A DNA stretch of 64,000 bases, taken from CAYMZZ01 sp047600605 (lineage in GTDB: Bacteria > Bacteroidota > Bacteroidia > Chitinophagales > Chitinophagaceae). How positions within the stretch are numbered: position 1 is the stretch's first letter; the number at the start of each line of letters is the position of its first letter. The stretch lies in contig JASGKK010000002.1 in the NCBI GenBank assembly GCA_047600605.1, positions 620,001 through 684,000 of the forward strand, in the 5' to 3' direction. The notes under the pieces are model-generated. The model was not told where the DNA came from, did no database searches, and saw only the letters and a program-made list of their open reading frames with translations. The position numbers and the translations under genes were made by a program. This document shows positions 46,300 through 55,704 of the stretch, piece by piece.

Positions 46300-46646
46300 A
46301 AAAGAAAGCTTACTTAGGGCTTTGGGTGGTTTTTTTACACCTGGGTCCGGAAAAAGGGCATTGATTTACTAATTTAATTGAAATAGAAGACGGTGATGCT
46401 AGGGAATATAAAGGTGCTTGGGCAAATGTTATAGTTAAGGGAAAAACTATTCATGAGGCCCTCGAAATACTTCCTTTAGGGTTAAAGGAGCTTTGTTTTG
46501 AGATTATATTTATTGATGCTGTACAAAATGTATATACACTAGCGGATAACAATGAGTTAAATAAAAATATTCTCGAAGAATGTGATTGGCTGCTAAAAAC
46601 TAAGTATAAGTATATGATTAGTGATAAGTTGTTTCCTTACGTCTAA
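46296..46646 (+). pseudogene. broken immunity gene of the HxH-type tip
   Basis: The ATG at 46296 overlaps the tip stop. The frame reads MKKKAYLGLWVVFLHLGPEKGH, stops at TGA (46362-46364), and is open again in the same frame: FTNLIEIEDGDAREYKGAWANVIVKGKTIHEALEILPLGLKELCFEIIFID...MISDKLFPYV* to 46646. A different frame through the interruption (WVRKKGIDLL) looks more natural, so two compensating shifts are likely. Confidence 0.6.
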
Positions 46647-46710
46647 ATGAAGCAGGTGAATGGATTCCCCAGTTCTCCTTAGTTTTTTATTTTTACCTTT
46701 TAATACTGTT

Positions 46711-46733
46711 ATGCTTAGCTTATAGCTAAGCAT
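46711..46733. repeat. REP-like hairpin upstream of RAYT copy 2
   Basis: ATGCTTAGCT-TAT-AGCTAAGCAT, identical to 37771-37793. Confidence 0.85.
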
Positions 46734-46860
46734 AATTTCATTTGAAGGTCTGTTAGTCTAAAAGGTGTTTTTACTGGAATCCTACCTTTAAAAAAGCATT
46801 TTTTCGTAGTGAGAAAACGAATTGTTTGTCTAATGAATGCTAGTTCTTTGTGTAAAAAGC

Positions 46861-47415
46861 ATGGATAAGGGTGGATATCAGATACGAAGCCAGGCAGCTA
46901 TTCATTTTTGTAACTTTTTCGGTGGTAGAATGGGTAGATGTTTTACCCGAAAGATGTATCGGGATATTGTATTGGATAGTATTAAGTTCTGCCAGGAAAA
47001 CAAAGGACTCTTGTTGCATTGCTGGTGCATAATGAGCAATCATCTTCATCTTATTCTTTCTGCAAAAAATAATGATCTAAGTAACTTATTGCGCGATTTC
47101 AAGAAATTTACGAGTAAGGAAATTGTAGCTGCAATAGAAGCCAATCAGCGGGAAAGCGGAAGAAACTGGATGCTTTCGATATTTCGGGATGCAGGTCAGA
47201 AAAATAGTCGTAACAAAAATTATCAATTCAGGCGACAGGATAATCAACCACAGGAATTGTATAGCAGTGCATTTATTTTTCAAAAAATGAATTATATTCA
47301 TAATAATCCGGTAGAAGCTGGTATAGTGGAGAAACCGGAGCATTATATGTATAGTAGTGCCAAAGATTACTTTTTTACAAAAAAATGTGGTTTATTGGAT
47401 TTGGTTTTTATCTGA
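46861..47415 (+). CDS. RAYT transposase, copy 2, with a locally frameshifted segment
   Basis: 184 residues, nearly identical to copy 1 except residues ~16-31. An extra T after ATTCATTTT and a missing T in GATGTTTTACC shift and then restore the frame, giving HFCNFFGGRMGRCFTRKMY instead of HFVTFSVVEWVDVFTQKMY. The HUH motif (NHLHLIL) and the catalytic region YIHNNPVEAG are intact; NNP is the usual form, whereas copy 1 has NDP. The replaced segment is part of the N-terminal beta sheet, so activity is doubtful. Confidence 0.8.
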   Translation: MDKGGYQIRSQAAIHFCNFFGGRMGRCFTRKMYRDIVLDSIKFCQENKGLLLHCWCIMSNHLHLILSAKNNDLSNLLRDFKKFTSKEIVAAIEANQRESGRNWMLSIFRDAGQKNSRNKNYQFRRQDNQPQELYSSAFIFQKMNYIHNNPVEAGIVEKPEHYMYSSAKDYFFTKKCGLLDLVFI

Positions 47416-47439
47416 TGAAGTGCCTGGTAGTTTGAACAG

Positions 47440-47462
47440 ATGCTTCGTTGCAAACGAAGCAT
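47440..47462. repeat. REP-like hairpin downstream of RAYT copy 2
   Basis: ATGCTTCGTT-GCA-AACGAAGCAT, identical to 38500-38522. Confidence 0.85.
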
Positions 47463-47602
47463 AACATTTTTTTAGAGTAAGCATACTACGGAGAACGGGG
47501 ATTATGTGTATGTATCGAAAAGCATGAAAGATTACCGCTGCTGTATCGGCTTTACTACGCAGCCTGCGTTTACGCAATGCAGCGGACAATGAAGCAGTAT
47601 CC

Positions 47603-48673
47603 CTATTCACAATATCCAATCCGTGGATTAGACAAACTATTACACGGAAACTGATACTTACTCTGAGAATATTTTGCCGAAGGGTCATCTGTAACTTCCA
47701 GAGGCGCCATTGCCTGACCATTATATGACGGCATGGTAACCTGGGCTGCAGAACCATTACCCAAAGCTGTATTTTTTGCGGAAGCATTGCTATTGAAACT
47801 GTAATCGATCATGGCGTCCAGCAAACGGTATACACCATAATAATCCAGTGCATCATAGGCTTTGCGCGAAGTGGGCACTACATGATCGGTCACATACTTA
47901 TACCCGGCAATAACCGATGATCTGAAATAAATGAAATCTTTTTCACTATCAGCAATGTTGATATGCTTAAAGACGTCAATGGCCAGACGATGATCATTGA
48001 CATCATCTTCATCATACACCTGCGTGATCATTTTGGTGTTGGCAGGAAAATTCTGCAACTGCTGTTCCGTTGTAAGCGCGCTACTCCAGTTGTAGCTATA
48101 CCAGGGCGCCATCGTAAATATAAAACGACCGTTTTCTCCCCATCCTTTTTCGGTAAAAGCCTTATATCCCAGATCAATACTTGCACCGCCGCCAAAAGAA
48201 TGACCCATAAAACCGACTTTCTTTGTGTCAATTATATTCGGATGATCGTGAGCAGCTTTCACAAAACCTTCCCATAAGGTCTGATAGCGGTGATTGATCG
48301 TAGAGTCAAGTGTTTTGTAGGGAACGAATACAATCACATAGCCCTTTTTTGCAACAAAATTGTATAATCCTGTATTATATGATTTGTCTTCACCGCCATA
48401 AGGATGGGAAAAGAAGATCGCAGGCCGTGGTGTGGTAATTCCTTTGGGGTAAAAGATGGAAACCTGGGTACTGGCATACTGGGGATTGATAAAGTTTATT
48501 TCGGCCACTTCATAAGTCCCGTCAGAACCATAACCGGAAACTGGTTGCTGGATCGGGCCCTGGATAGTTTCATTACCAGAAGGAGGCAGTGTAGTAGCAG
48601 GGGTATCTTTTTTACTGCAACTGATCAGATAGGTACAGAGAAGCAGGGCAGTAGAAAACTTTTTAAACGACAT
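47603..48673 (-). CDS. lipoprotein alpha/beta hydrolase (PET-hydrolase/dienelactone-hydrolase-like)
   Basis: 356 residues. The lipoprotein signal MSFKKFSTALLLCTYLISC has the acylated Cys at residue 19. The nucleophile elbow GFMGHSFGGG places Ser159, and the oxyanion region is FFSHPYGG. Probable Asp in VYDEDDVNDH and His in VTDHVVP complete a catalytic triad. The layout resembles polyester-hydrolase or platelet-activating-factor-acetylhydrolase-like enzymes. It is divergent from the TPR regulator (282-bp shared upstream region). Substrate unknown; an ester on a polysaccharide or a short-chain ester is possible. Confidence 0.8.
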   Translation of the reverse strand: MSFKKFSTALLLCTYLISCSKKDTPATTLPPSGNETIQGPIQQPVSGYGSDGTYEVAEINFINPQYASTQVSIFYPKGITTPRPAIFFSHPYGGEDKSYNTGLYNFVAKKGYVIVFVPYKTLDSTINHRYQTLWEGFVKAAHDHPNIIDTKKVGFMGHSFGGGASIDLGYKAFTEKGWGENGRFIFTMAPWYSYNWSSALTTEQQLQNFPANTKMITQVYDEDDVNDHRLAIDVFKHINIADSEKDFIYFRSSVIAGYKYVTDHVVPTSRKAYDALDYYGVYRLLDAMIDYSFNSNASAKNTALGNGSAAQVTMPSYNGQAMAPLEVTDDPSAKYSQSKYQFPCNSLSNPRIGYCE

Positions 48674-48954
48674 AGGGTAGTAAATATGGATAAAAGACCG
48701 GCCTTTAAATGGATAGTTTAATGGTTGAGTAACTTTTTCGCACTTTTTACCGCCTGGGCAGGCCTGCCACTGACGGATGCCTGATTTGGTTGAGGTGGGC
48801 GATTTTCCTGTTATTGACTGGGTAGTGGTGATGTAGCATTGGTCAATTTACCCGCTTTTATTTATCAAACTCTTCCCCATTCCCGGGGCGTTCGCCCTGA
48901 AAGCGACATTCGGATAGATTCTTTCTGTATTTTTCCAAAAAATAGAACAGTACA

Positions 48955-50646
48955 ATGACCATTGTACCGCTGAAACGATATACCACTTACTATAAACAGG
49001 CTCTTTTGCCCTTGCTGATCCTGCTATGCAGTGCCAGTACCCTTTTGGCTCAATCATCAGAAAAAGACAAAGCAGCCCGGGAAAAAATCAATGAATTAAA
49101 TCAAACCGCTAAAAAACTCAACAGTGACTCTACCGCCCAGGCACTGATCCTGGGCCACGAAGCTTACCTCCTCGCAGTTAAGGAAAATGACCGGCTTTTA
49201 CAGGCGCAAACCATGCTCACGCTTTCTGAAGGATACCTGTACGACGATAGTTACGATATGGCTTTGCAATATGCGTATGATGCGCTGGACATCTTCCAGG
49301 CCTTGAAAGACCAGGCCGGTATTGCCAATGCATATACATTGCTGGGATGGCTCTTTTATGATACCGAGAACCCCATTTTGTCAATGGACTATCACCAGAA
49401 AGCCGGGAAACTGATAGCCGCCGGGACCGACAACAAAAAGAAGGCAACCGCACTCAATGCTATTGGACTCGTCTTCCAAATGATGAACAATAGCGATTCT
49501 GCCAAAACCTATTTTCAAAAAGCTATAGTCATTGCCGAAGAGTATAAGATAAATACCATTCTGGGTGCCGCACTGAACAATCTGGGTATCTGCGAAAATG
49601 CACTGGGGCAATACCAGCGGGCCATCGCTCATTTTGAAAAAGCGATGAGCCTGGAACGGGGTGATGCGGTGCATAATAGCCTGTCACAGGCCGAAATACA
49701 GAATCAGCTGGCCTACTCTTTTCTGAAGCTGAATAATTACAAAAAGACGGACTCACTCTTAATGAGTGCCCGCAACATTATCGATGCATCCACCTCCAAT
49801 ACCCGCAAAGAAAAGTTATTAGACAATCTGCATACTTACGCCCTGCTGTATCAGGCAACCGGCAATTACCAGCGGGCTTTTGACTGCCTGCAGCAATATA
49901 TTGCCGTCAACAATGAGATCGTGTCCCGGAACAAAACGGAAATGGTGGATGCCCTGCACCTGAGGCGGGAGACGCAAAGCCGCGAAAAACAGATCAATGA
50001 GTTGAATGCACAGAAAGAACTGCGGTCTTTCCAGCGCAATGCCCTGGCAGCCGGCCTGGTTCTTTTGGGCATCATTGGCTTTTTATTGTATAGCCGGCTG
50101 CGGCGTAAACAGCAGCGCGACAAGGAAATGGAAGCCATGAAAAGATTGCTGATCGAAAAAGAACTGGACGAAACCCTGCACGAAAAAGAGGCCCTCACCG
50201 ACAAACTGGGGTTTAAAGACCAGAATATAAAAGAATACGCCCTGCTCCTTACCCATAACGACGAGTTGCTGAAGAACTTCATCCAGGAGACAAACCGCCT
50301 GATGACCGCCGAAGATGCAGATATCAAAAACATGCCCCATGCCTATAATAAGCTGGTAAAAAAGTTTTTACAGGATCTGGAACAGCATGCCAACGATAAA
50401 AATCTTCATTTGGCTTCTGAAGATGCCCATGCAGATTTCTTCTTCAACCTGCTACAGAAATACCCCCATCTTACAGAAAATGAGCGAAAGCTCTGCGCAC
50501 AGATCAGGCTGAATTTATCCTCCAAAGAGATCGCTGCGCTGAATAATATCTCCGTAAAATCAGTGGAAATGGCCCGCTACCGGCTCAGAAAACATTTTGG
50601 ATTACAGAAAAATGAGGACTTAAACGCCTTTATTAAGTCGTTTTAA
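48955..50646 (+). CDS. membrane TPR regulator with LuxR-like HTH
   Basis: 563 residues. N-terminal signal/anchor (ALLPLLILLCSASTLLAQ), TPR repeats over ~30-330 (e.g. AIAHFEKAMSLERGD, QRAFDCLQQYIAVN), a transmembrane helix at ~362-382 (ALAAGLVLLGIIGFLLYSRL), a coiled coil, and a C-terminal LuxR-type HTH (LTENERKLCAQIRLNLSSKEIAALNNISVKSVEMARYRLRKHFGL). TPRs outside sense an unknown signal and the HTH inside contacts DNA. It stands 198 bp upstream of the SusC gene and is the likely regulator of the utilisation locus. Confidence 0.85.
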   Translation: MTIVPLKRYTTYYKQALLPLLILLCSASTLLAQSSEKDKAAREKINELNQTAKKLNSDSTAQALILGHEAYLLAVKENDRLLQAQTMLTLSEGYLYDDSYDMALQYAYDALDIFQALKDQAGIANAYTLLGWLFYDTENPILSMDYHQKAGKLIAAGTDNKKKATALNAIGLVFQMMNNSDSAKTYFQKAIVIAEEYKINTILGAALNNLGICENALGQYQRAIAHFEKAMSLERGDAVHNSLSQAEIQNQLAYSFLKLNNYKKTDSLLMSARNIIDASTSNTRKEKLLDNLHTYALLYQATGNYQRAFDCLQQYIAVNNEIVSRNKTEMVDALHLRRETQSREKQINELNAQKELRSFQRNALAAGLVLLGIIGFLLYSRLRRKQQRDKEMEAMKRLLIEKELDETLHEKEALTDKLGFKDQNIKEYALLLTHNDELLKNFIQETNRLMTAEDADIKNMPHAYNKLVKKFLQDLEQHANDKNLHLASEDAHADFFFNLLQKYPHLTENERKLCAQIRLNLSSKEIAALNNISVKSVEMARYRLRKHFGLQKNEDLNAFIKSF

Positions 50647-50844
50647 TATTTGATAATCAATTTATTAAAATGATGTAGAGGTAATGTAGGGGTAGATAGA
50701 GGGTCGTGTAGGTGCCAGAAATAAGGCCAGGTATATGTAAGTCATAAGTTTAGGCTACGCTAAAATGCATGCGTTTTTGTACTCAGCGCAAGAAGCAAAA
50801 TGCATAGCCGCGTTTTTTAAAATCATTTTAGAAAACTATTTTTT

Positions 50845-53800
50845 ATGCTTATGACTCGATTGATTGCCTGGCGCAAAAGGCCCTTAGCCTTTTGTTTTCT
50901 CTTCTTCCTATGCTCCTTCTTATATACCACAACCTATGCCCAGTCTGTTTCCGTGTCGGGTATTGTACTGGATGCGTCCGGTACGCCGGTTGCCGGAGCC
51001 ACCATTACCGTCAAAAATGGTTCTGGTTCCGCCATTGCCAATGACGGTGGACGCTTTACCATCAATACTCCTATCCCCAATCCGGTTTTGGTGGTGACAG
51101 CTACCGGATATGCCACCAAAGAAGTGGCAACTGAGGGAAAAACCAATGTGGAAATCACCCTGCAGGCTACCACCAAACAAATGGAGGAGGTAGTAGTGGT
51201 GGGTTATGGCACCCAAAAGCGAAGCAACCTGACCAGTGCCGTTTCTTCCGTAAAAGGAGATGTGGTCAGCAAAATGGCGACCAATAACCCCATTAATGCC
51301 CTGCAGGGAAGAGTGGCCGGCTTGTCTATCTCCAGTCCGGGTGGAAATCCGGGGCAAATGTCTGACGTGCGCCTGAGAGGTATCGGTACGTTTGGCGGTC
51401 ACCAGCCCCTGTATATCATTGACGGAGTAGTCGGCGATCCTTATTATTTGGGCAACAATGATATCGAATCCATAGAAGTGTTGAAAGACGGTGCGGCCGC
51501 ATCTATTTACGGTTCAAACAGTGCCAACGGGGTGATCCTGATCACTACTAAAAAAGGGAAGAAAGGCGACCCGGTCATCGACTTCAGCAGCTATTACGGC
51601 CGGGTAAAACCTACCAATAAGTATGATCTCCTGGATGCGGAAGGCTACAAAAAGGTACACCGCATGATGTATGAGAATGCCGGTAATACACAGCTTCCCG
51701 CTTACATTACCAATAATACCGGTATTAATACCAACTGGCAGGACCAGATCAACCAGACCGGCGCTGCCCAAAATTATAATCTGGGTATAAGAGGCGGCGG
51801 AGAATATATAAAATACGGGATCAGCGGTGATCTCACAGACGAAAAAGGAACGCTCATCGGTTCCAGCTTCAGCAAAAAGACAATCCGCTCTACAAATGAG
51901 ATCAAAAAAGGGATACTGACAGTAGAAAACAACCTGCTTTATTCCTTCACCAAATCCGAAGCCTATAAGTTTGATATACGGGATGCTTATTTCCAATCCC
52001 CGTTGCTGCCGGTATTCGATCCGAATGAACAGTATGGATATGCTTTAACTGTAAATGGATTGCCCAGGTTTCAAAACCCGGTTGGTTATGCGCACTATGT
52101 AGACGGATACACCAAAACGCAGTACCTGGCGGATAACCTCAAGATCAGATTGCAATTATTCAAAGGACTTAGCTATACGGCCCAGCTGAATTATATCAGT
52201 GCCAACAGCTTTGACTATTCACACAATCCGCCGTTCAGAGCCAATGCCAATGACCCTGCTGTTTCCTATCCCTATGTTTATAACAGCCGTTCCAATTATA
52301 AAGAGCAGCAGATTGAACATTTGCTCAATTATGACTGGAAAAAAGGCGATCACAATATCAAAGTGCTGGCTGGCTATTCTGCCCAGCAGAAAACAAACGA
52401 ATACCTGAGCGTAACGGCAGATGGTAAAACGGTTGTAAGATCGGTGGTGAATGGTTCCATCGTGGAAAAAGAAGTAGCAGGCGGTTTTTCCAACCCTGAC
52501 TTTAATACGATCAGCGCCGGCCTGGGTGGCACATTTGGTGCAGCAGGTTCAAAAAATAAATATGTACGCCTTTCTACTTTCGGAAGAATCAATTATGACT
52601 ATGCCGGAAAATACCTGGTACAGGTAAGTGTAAGACGTGATGGTTCTTCTGTTTTCGGACAAAACAATCAGTTTGGTACATTCCCTTCTGTTTCGCTGGG
52701 CTGGAATATGCACAGAGAAACCTTTATGGAAAATATCAGCTGGCTGAATGTATTGAAGCTCAGAGCCAGCTATGGCGAATTGGGTAATGAAGGAGCATTG
52801 GGCTATTACGACCATCAGGCCCTGATCACTACGAGGAATACCTGGTCAGGTGGCTATGTGCAGGGTTCAGGAGCTACACCCTGGCCCGGTTCAGCCAGCT
52901 ATGCCCTGCAAAACCGTGACCTCAAATGGGAAACCAACAAATCAACCAATATCGGGGCTGATTTTGCTTTATTCCGCAATAAACTCACCGGCTCTGTTAA
53001 CTATTTTAATAACAAGACCGAAGGATTATTGATCACCAAAGAAGTGCCGCCCTCTGCAGGCGTGAGTAACCCGATCCTCAACGTGGGTACGATCACCAAT
53101 AAGGGTATCGAACTGGAGCTGACGTACAACTACACAAAGAATGACTGGAATGTGGGTATTACCGGTTCCGTAACTCATATCAAAAACAAGGTAGTTAAAC
53201 TGGCACAAGCCGACCAGACATTGTACGGTACGGGATTGAAATTCGGAACAGATCATATACCTACGCAAACCAAAGAAGGAACTGAAATAGGTGCTTTTTA
53301 TCTGTACACCGCCAACGGTATTTTTCAGTCGGATGCAGAAGCAGCGGCTTATGTAAATAAAGATGGAGACAGACTGCAGCCGGATGCAAAAGCGGGTGAT
53401 GTCAGGTTCCTTGATTCCAATGGCGATGGTGTAATTGATGAAAATGATAAAACCTATAAAGGATCCGCTTTCCCCAAACTGGAGTATGGATTGAATATAT
53501 CCGTCAGCTATAAAAATTTTGACTTCACTGCATTCTTCCAGGGTGTGGGCGGCAGCAAGATTTACAACGGTTACCGCTTCGAACTGGAAGGCATGGATGC
53601 CGGACGCAACTTCCTTACATCCACTTTAAATGCCTGGACTCCGCAAAATACCAATACCGATGTTCCCCGGGCCATACTGGCCGATCCTAATGGCAACAAC
53701 CGTGAGTCAACCCGCTTCCTGGAAAATGGCAGTTATTTAAGAATGAAATTGCTGCAACTGGGATACTCACTTCCCGCTACAGCTACCCGTTTTGCTAAAC

Positions 53801-53967
53801 TGAACAGGGTGCGCCTGTATGTGGCGGCTCAAAACCTGTTTACCATTACCAAATACAGTGGCCTGGATCCTGAAGTTGGTACGTTCAACCCGCTCAACAC
53901 AGGCGTAGACCGCGCACTGTATCCGCAGAATAAAAGATGGCTGGTTGGCCTTCAGATTGGTTTGTAA
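50845..53967 (+). CDS. SusC/RagA-type TonB-dependent outer-membrane transporter
   Basis: 1,040 residues. Signal peptide (to ...TTTYAQ), carboxypeptidase-regulatory-like domain (~34-115, VSGIVLDASGTPVAGATITVK), TonB box region EEVVVVGYGTQKRSNLTSAVSS, plug domain (~120-235, LQGRVAGLSI, SIYGSNSANGVILITTKKG) and the 22-strand barrel to ...RWLVGLQIGL. It imports oligosaccharides or glycopeptides with the SusD lipoprotein encoded directly downstream. Length is typical. The ATG at 50845 is chosen; a second ATG lies two codons on. Confidence 0.93.
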   Translation: MLMTRLIAWRKRPLAFCFLFFLCSFLYTTTYAQSVSVSGIVLDASGTPVAGATITVKNGSGSAIANDGGRFTINTPIPNPVLVVTATGYATKEVATEGKTNVEITLQATTKQMEEVVVVGYGTQKRSNLTSAVSSVKGDVVSKMATNNPINALQGRVAGLSISSPGGNPGQMSDVRLRGIGTFGGHQPLYIIDGVVGDPYYLGNNDIESIEVLKDGAAASIYGSNSANGVILITTKKGKKGDPVIDFSSYYGRVKPTNKYDLLDAEGYKKVHRMMYENAGNTQLPAYITNNTGINTNWQDQINQTGAAQNYNLGIRGGGEYIKYGISGDLTDEKGTLIGSSFSKKTIRSTNEIKKGILTVENNLLYSFTKSEAYKFDIRDAYFQSPLLPVFDPNEQYGYALTVNGLPRFQNPVGYAHYVDGYTKTQYLADNLKIRLQLFKGLSYTAQLNYISANSFDYSHNPPFRANANDPAVSYPYVYNSRSNYKEQQIEHLLNYDWKKGDHNIKVLAGYSAQQKTNEYLSVTADGKTVVRSVVNGSIVEKEVAGGFSNPDFNTISAGLGGTFGAAGSKNKYVRLSTFGRINYDYAGKYLVQVSVRRDGSSVFGQNNQFGTFPSVSLGWNMHRETFMENISWLNVLKLRASYGELGNEGALGYYDHQALITTRNTWSGGYVQGSGATPWPGSASYALQNRDLKWETNKSTNIGADFALFRNKLTGSVNYFNNKTEGLLITKEVPPSAGVSNPILNVGTITNKGIELELTYNYTKNDWNVGITGSVTHIKNKVVKLAQADQTLYGTGLKFGTDHIPTQTKEGTEIGAFYLYTANGIFQSDAEAAAYVNKDGDRLQPDAKAGDVRFLDSNGDGVIDENDKTYKGSAFPKLEYGLNISVSYKNFDFTAFFQGVGGSKIYNGYRFELEGMDAGRNFLTSTLNAWTPQNTNTDVPRAILADPNGNNRESTRFLENGSYLRMKLLQLGYSLPATATRFAKLNRVRLYVAAQNLFTITKYSGLDPEVGTFNPLNTGVDRALYPQNKRWLVGLQIGL

Positions 53968-54023
53968 ACCAGGGCAATTCATTGTTAAAAATCAACCCAA
54001 ACGGGGAAACAAAAAATACTCAA

Positions 54024-55553
54024 ATGAAAAAGAATATAATTCCGGTATTGGCTTTGGCACTGGCAACCTCGCTGTTGTCATGCAGTAAAGACAAACTCAA
54101 CCAACTGGCACCGGACCAGTTGACCACCGATAATTTCTGGACATCCAAAGAAAAAGCATTGTCAGGCCTTGCCGCTGCCTATTCACAACTGGAAAGCTTT
54201 GTAGGCTGGGACAATTATGTGGAAGCAAGATCGGTACGTGAATTTTACCGCGAAGATTATGTGGTACCCGGCGCAGATGCATACAACTATTCCTGGTGGC
54301 TGGATCATTATAATTTCGCCTTTACATCGGGCAACTATGCCATTGATCTTTTATGGAGAGATAATTATAAAGGGCTGAACTTTTCAAACCAGGTACTGGA
54401 AGGCATTGAGAAGATCCCTGCCGACCGCATTGATGAAGCCAGCAAAAAACAAATCATTGCGGAAGCAAAATTTTTGCGGGCCTACTATCATTTCAAATTG
54501 CTGACCAATTTTGAAAAAATAATCCTGCGCGATAAAGTGCCTGTATCAGAAGCCGATCTTACCAAAGGTCTTTCGGAGAGAAAAGATGCTTATGATATGA
54601 TCCTGGCCGACCTTGCTGCTGCAGAAACAGATCTGCCACTGAAAAGCGAAAGACCATCGTCTGAAACAGGCAGGATCACCAAAGGGGCCGCACAGGCCTA
54701 TATCGGGAAAATAAACCTGTACCGTGCAGCAGAAGATCAGGCAAATGCTGCCGCTTATTATACCAATGCAGTGAATAGCCTGAAAAATGTGATCAATTCA
54801 AACCAATACCAGGTAGACCCTGACTTTCTTTCCATGTTCAATGGCACTACCAAAAATGGTGTGGAATCTGTATTCGAGCTGCAGCAAACAGCGGATGCAT
54901 CGAACGGGGCCAATTACAGGTCTTACCTGTCTGATTGGGTAGCGGCTGCAGAACTGGGTGGCTACGGCGAAATCTATGGCACACAACGTCTGCTTACCGA
55001 AATGAAAAAAGAAGGTAAAGTCGCCAACGGAGGTATGTATGATCCCCGCATTTATGGTACTGTTTACTTTGAAGACAGCTATTTCAATGATGTTGTCGAT
55101 CCCAAAGTATATGGCGACACGTATGACGATGTGTTTGGTAACGGCAGCAATACCATCGCATTCAGAAAATGGATACCGGCAACTCCCGATCGTATTGGTC
55201 GTTCCAATGCGATCAATGTACCGCTGATGCGCTATGCCGATGTATTATTGCTGTACGCCGAAGCCCTGAATGAAAGTGGTAAATCTGCAGATGCTGTACC
55301 TGTCATTAACGATCTTAGAAATAAAAGAGGCAACATGCCTGCTTTGAATATCAGCAGCAAGCAGGATGTGTTTAATGCGATCATGCACGAGCGTGTAATG
55401 GAGTTTACACTGGAAAGCAGCCGCTTCTATGATCTGAAAAGATGGGGACTCCTGGCGCAAAATATGCAGACAGCCGGCAGAAGCTTCAGTGCCGACAAGG
55501 CATACTACCCGCTTCCGTTGAAAGAAACACTGAATAACCCCCTGGTGCACTAA
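54024..55553 (+). CDS. SusD/RagB-type surface glycan-binding lipoprotein
   Basis: About 509 residues from ATG 54024, where MKKNIIPVLALALATSLLSC gives a lipoprotein signal; the frame is open from 53937 but the extension lacks a signal. N-terminal LNQLAPDQLTTDNFW, helical TPR-like core (AEAKFLRAYYHFKLL) and C-terminal RYADVLLLYAEALNESGK, NDLRNKRG and MHERVMEFTLESSRFYDLKRWG are all SusD hallmarks. It forms the lid on the upstream SusC transporter. Terminated by the hairpin at 55563. Confidence 0.93.
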   Translation: MKKNIIPVLALALATSLLSCSKDKLNQLAPDQLTTDNFWTSKEKALSGLAAAYSQLESFVGWDNYVEARSVREFYREDYVVPGADAYNYSWWLDHYNFAFTSGNYAIDLLWRDNYKGLNFSNQVLEGIEKIPADRIDEASKKQIIAEAKFLRAYYHFKLLTNFEKIILRDKVPVSEADLTKGLSERKDAYDMILADLAAAETDLPLKSERPSSETGRITKGAAQAYIGKINLYRAAEDQANAAAYYTNAVNSLKNVINSNQYQVDPDFLSMFNGTTKNGVESVFELQQTADASNGANYRSYLSDWVAAAELGGYGEIYGTQRLLTEMKKEGKVANGGMYDPRIYGTVYFEDSYFNDVVDPKVYGDTYDDVFGNGSNTIAFRKWIPATPDRIGRSNAINVPLMRYADVLLLYAEALNESGKSADAVPVINDLRNKRGNMPALNISSKQDVFNAIMHERVMEFTLESSRFYDLKRWGLLAQNMQTAGRSFSADKAYYPLPLKETLNNPLVH

Positions 55554-55562
55554 ATAAACTGG

Positions 55563-55609
55563 AATAATGTTGCCCGGAACCCATCGTTCCGGGTAACATT
55601 ATTTCTTTT
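55563..55609 (+). terminator. rho-independent terminator after SusD
   Basis: An 18-bp stem (55563-55580 with 55586-55603, one G-T pair) around CCATC, followed by a T-rich stretch (TTTCTTTTG). It separates the SusCD unit from the glycosidase/catabolic unit or attenuates read-through. Confidence 0.85.
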
Positions 55610-55704
55610 GACGATGATCTGTATCATCGAAAGAAATATTATGGGAATGCGAGGCTATCGGTTACGCATCTCGCTCATTGCTCATTACCGGATCTTTTAC
55701 TCTT

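Larger units (their letters stand above)
46709..47500 (+). mobile_element. REP-flanked RAYT transposon-like unit, copy 2
   Basis: Second copy of 37769-38558 with the same two hairpins and only a few differences. Its right edge (GGAGAACGGGG) marks the end of the cassette array; the next gene belongs to a different functional region. Confidence 0.75.

Noticed and set aside
50750..50820. Possible hairpin/regulatory RNA upstream of SusC (two AAAATGCAT elements)
   Set aside because: The two elements do not form a convincing stem followed by a U-tract, and no known RNA family was recognised.
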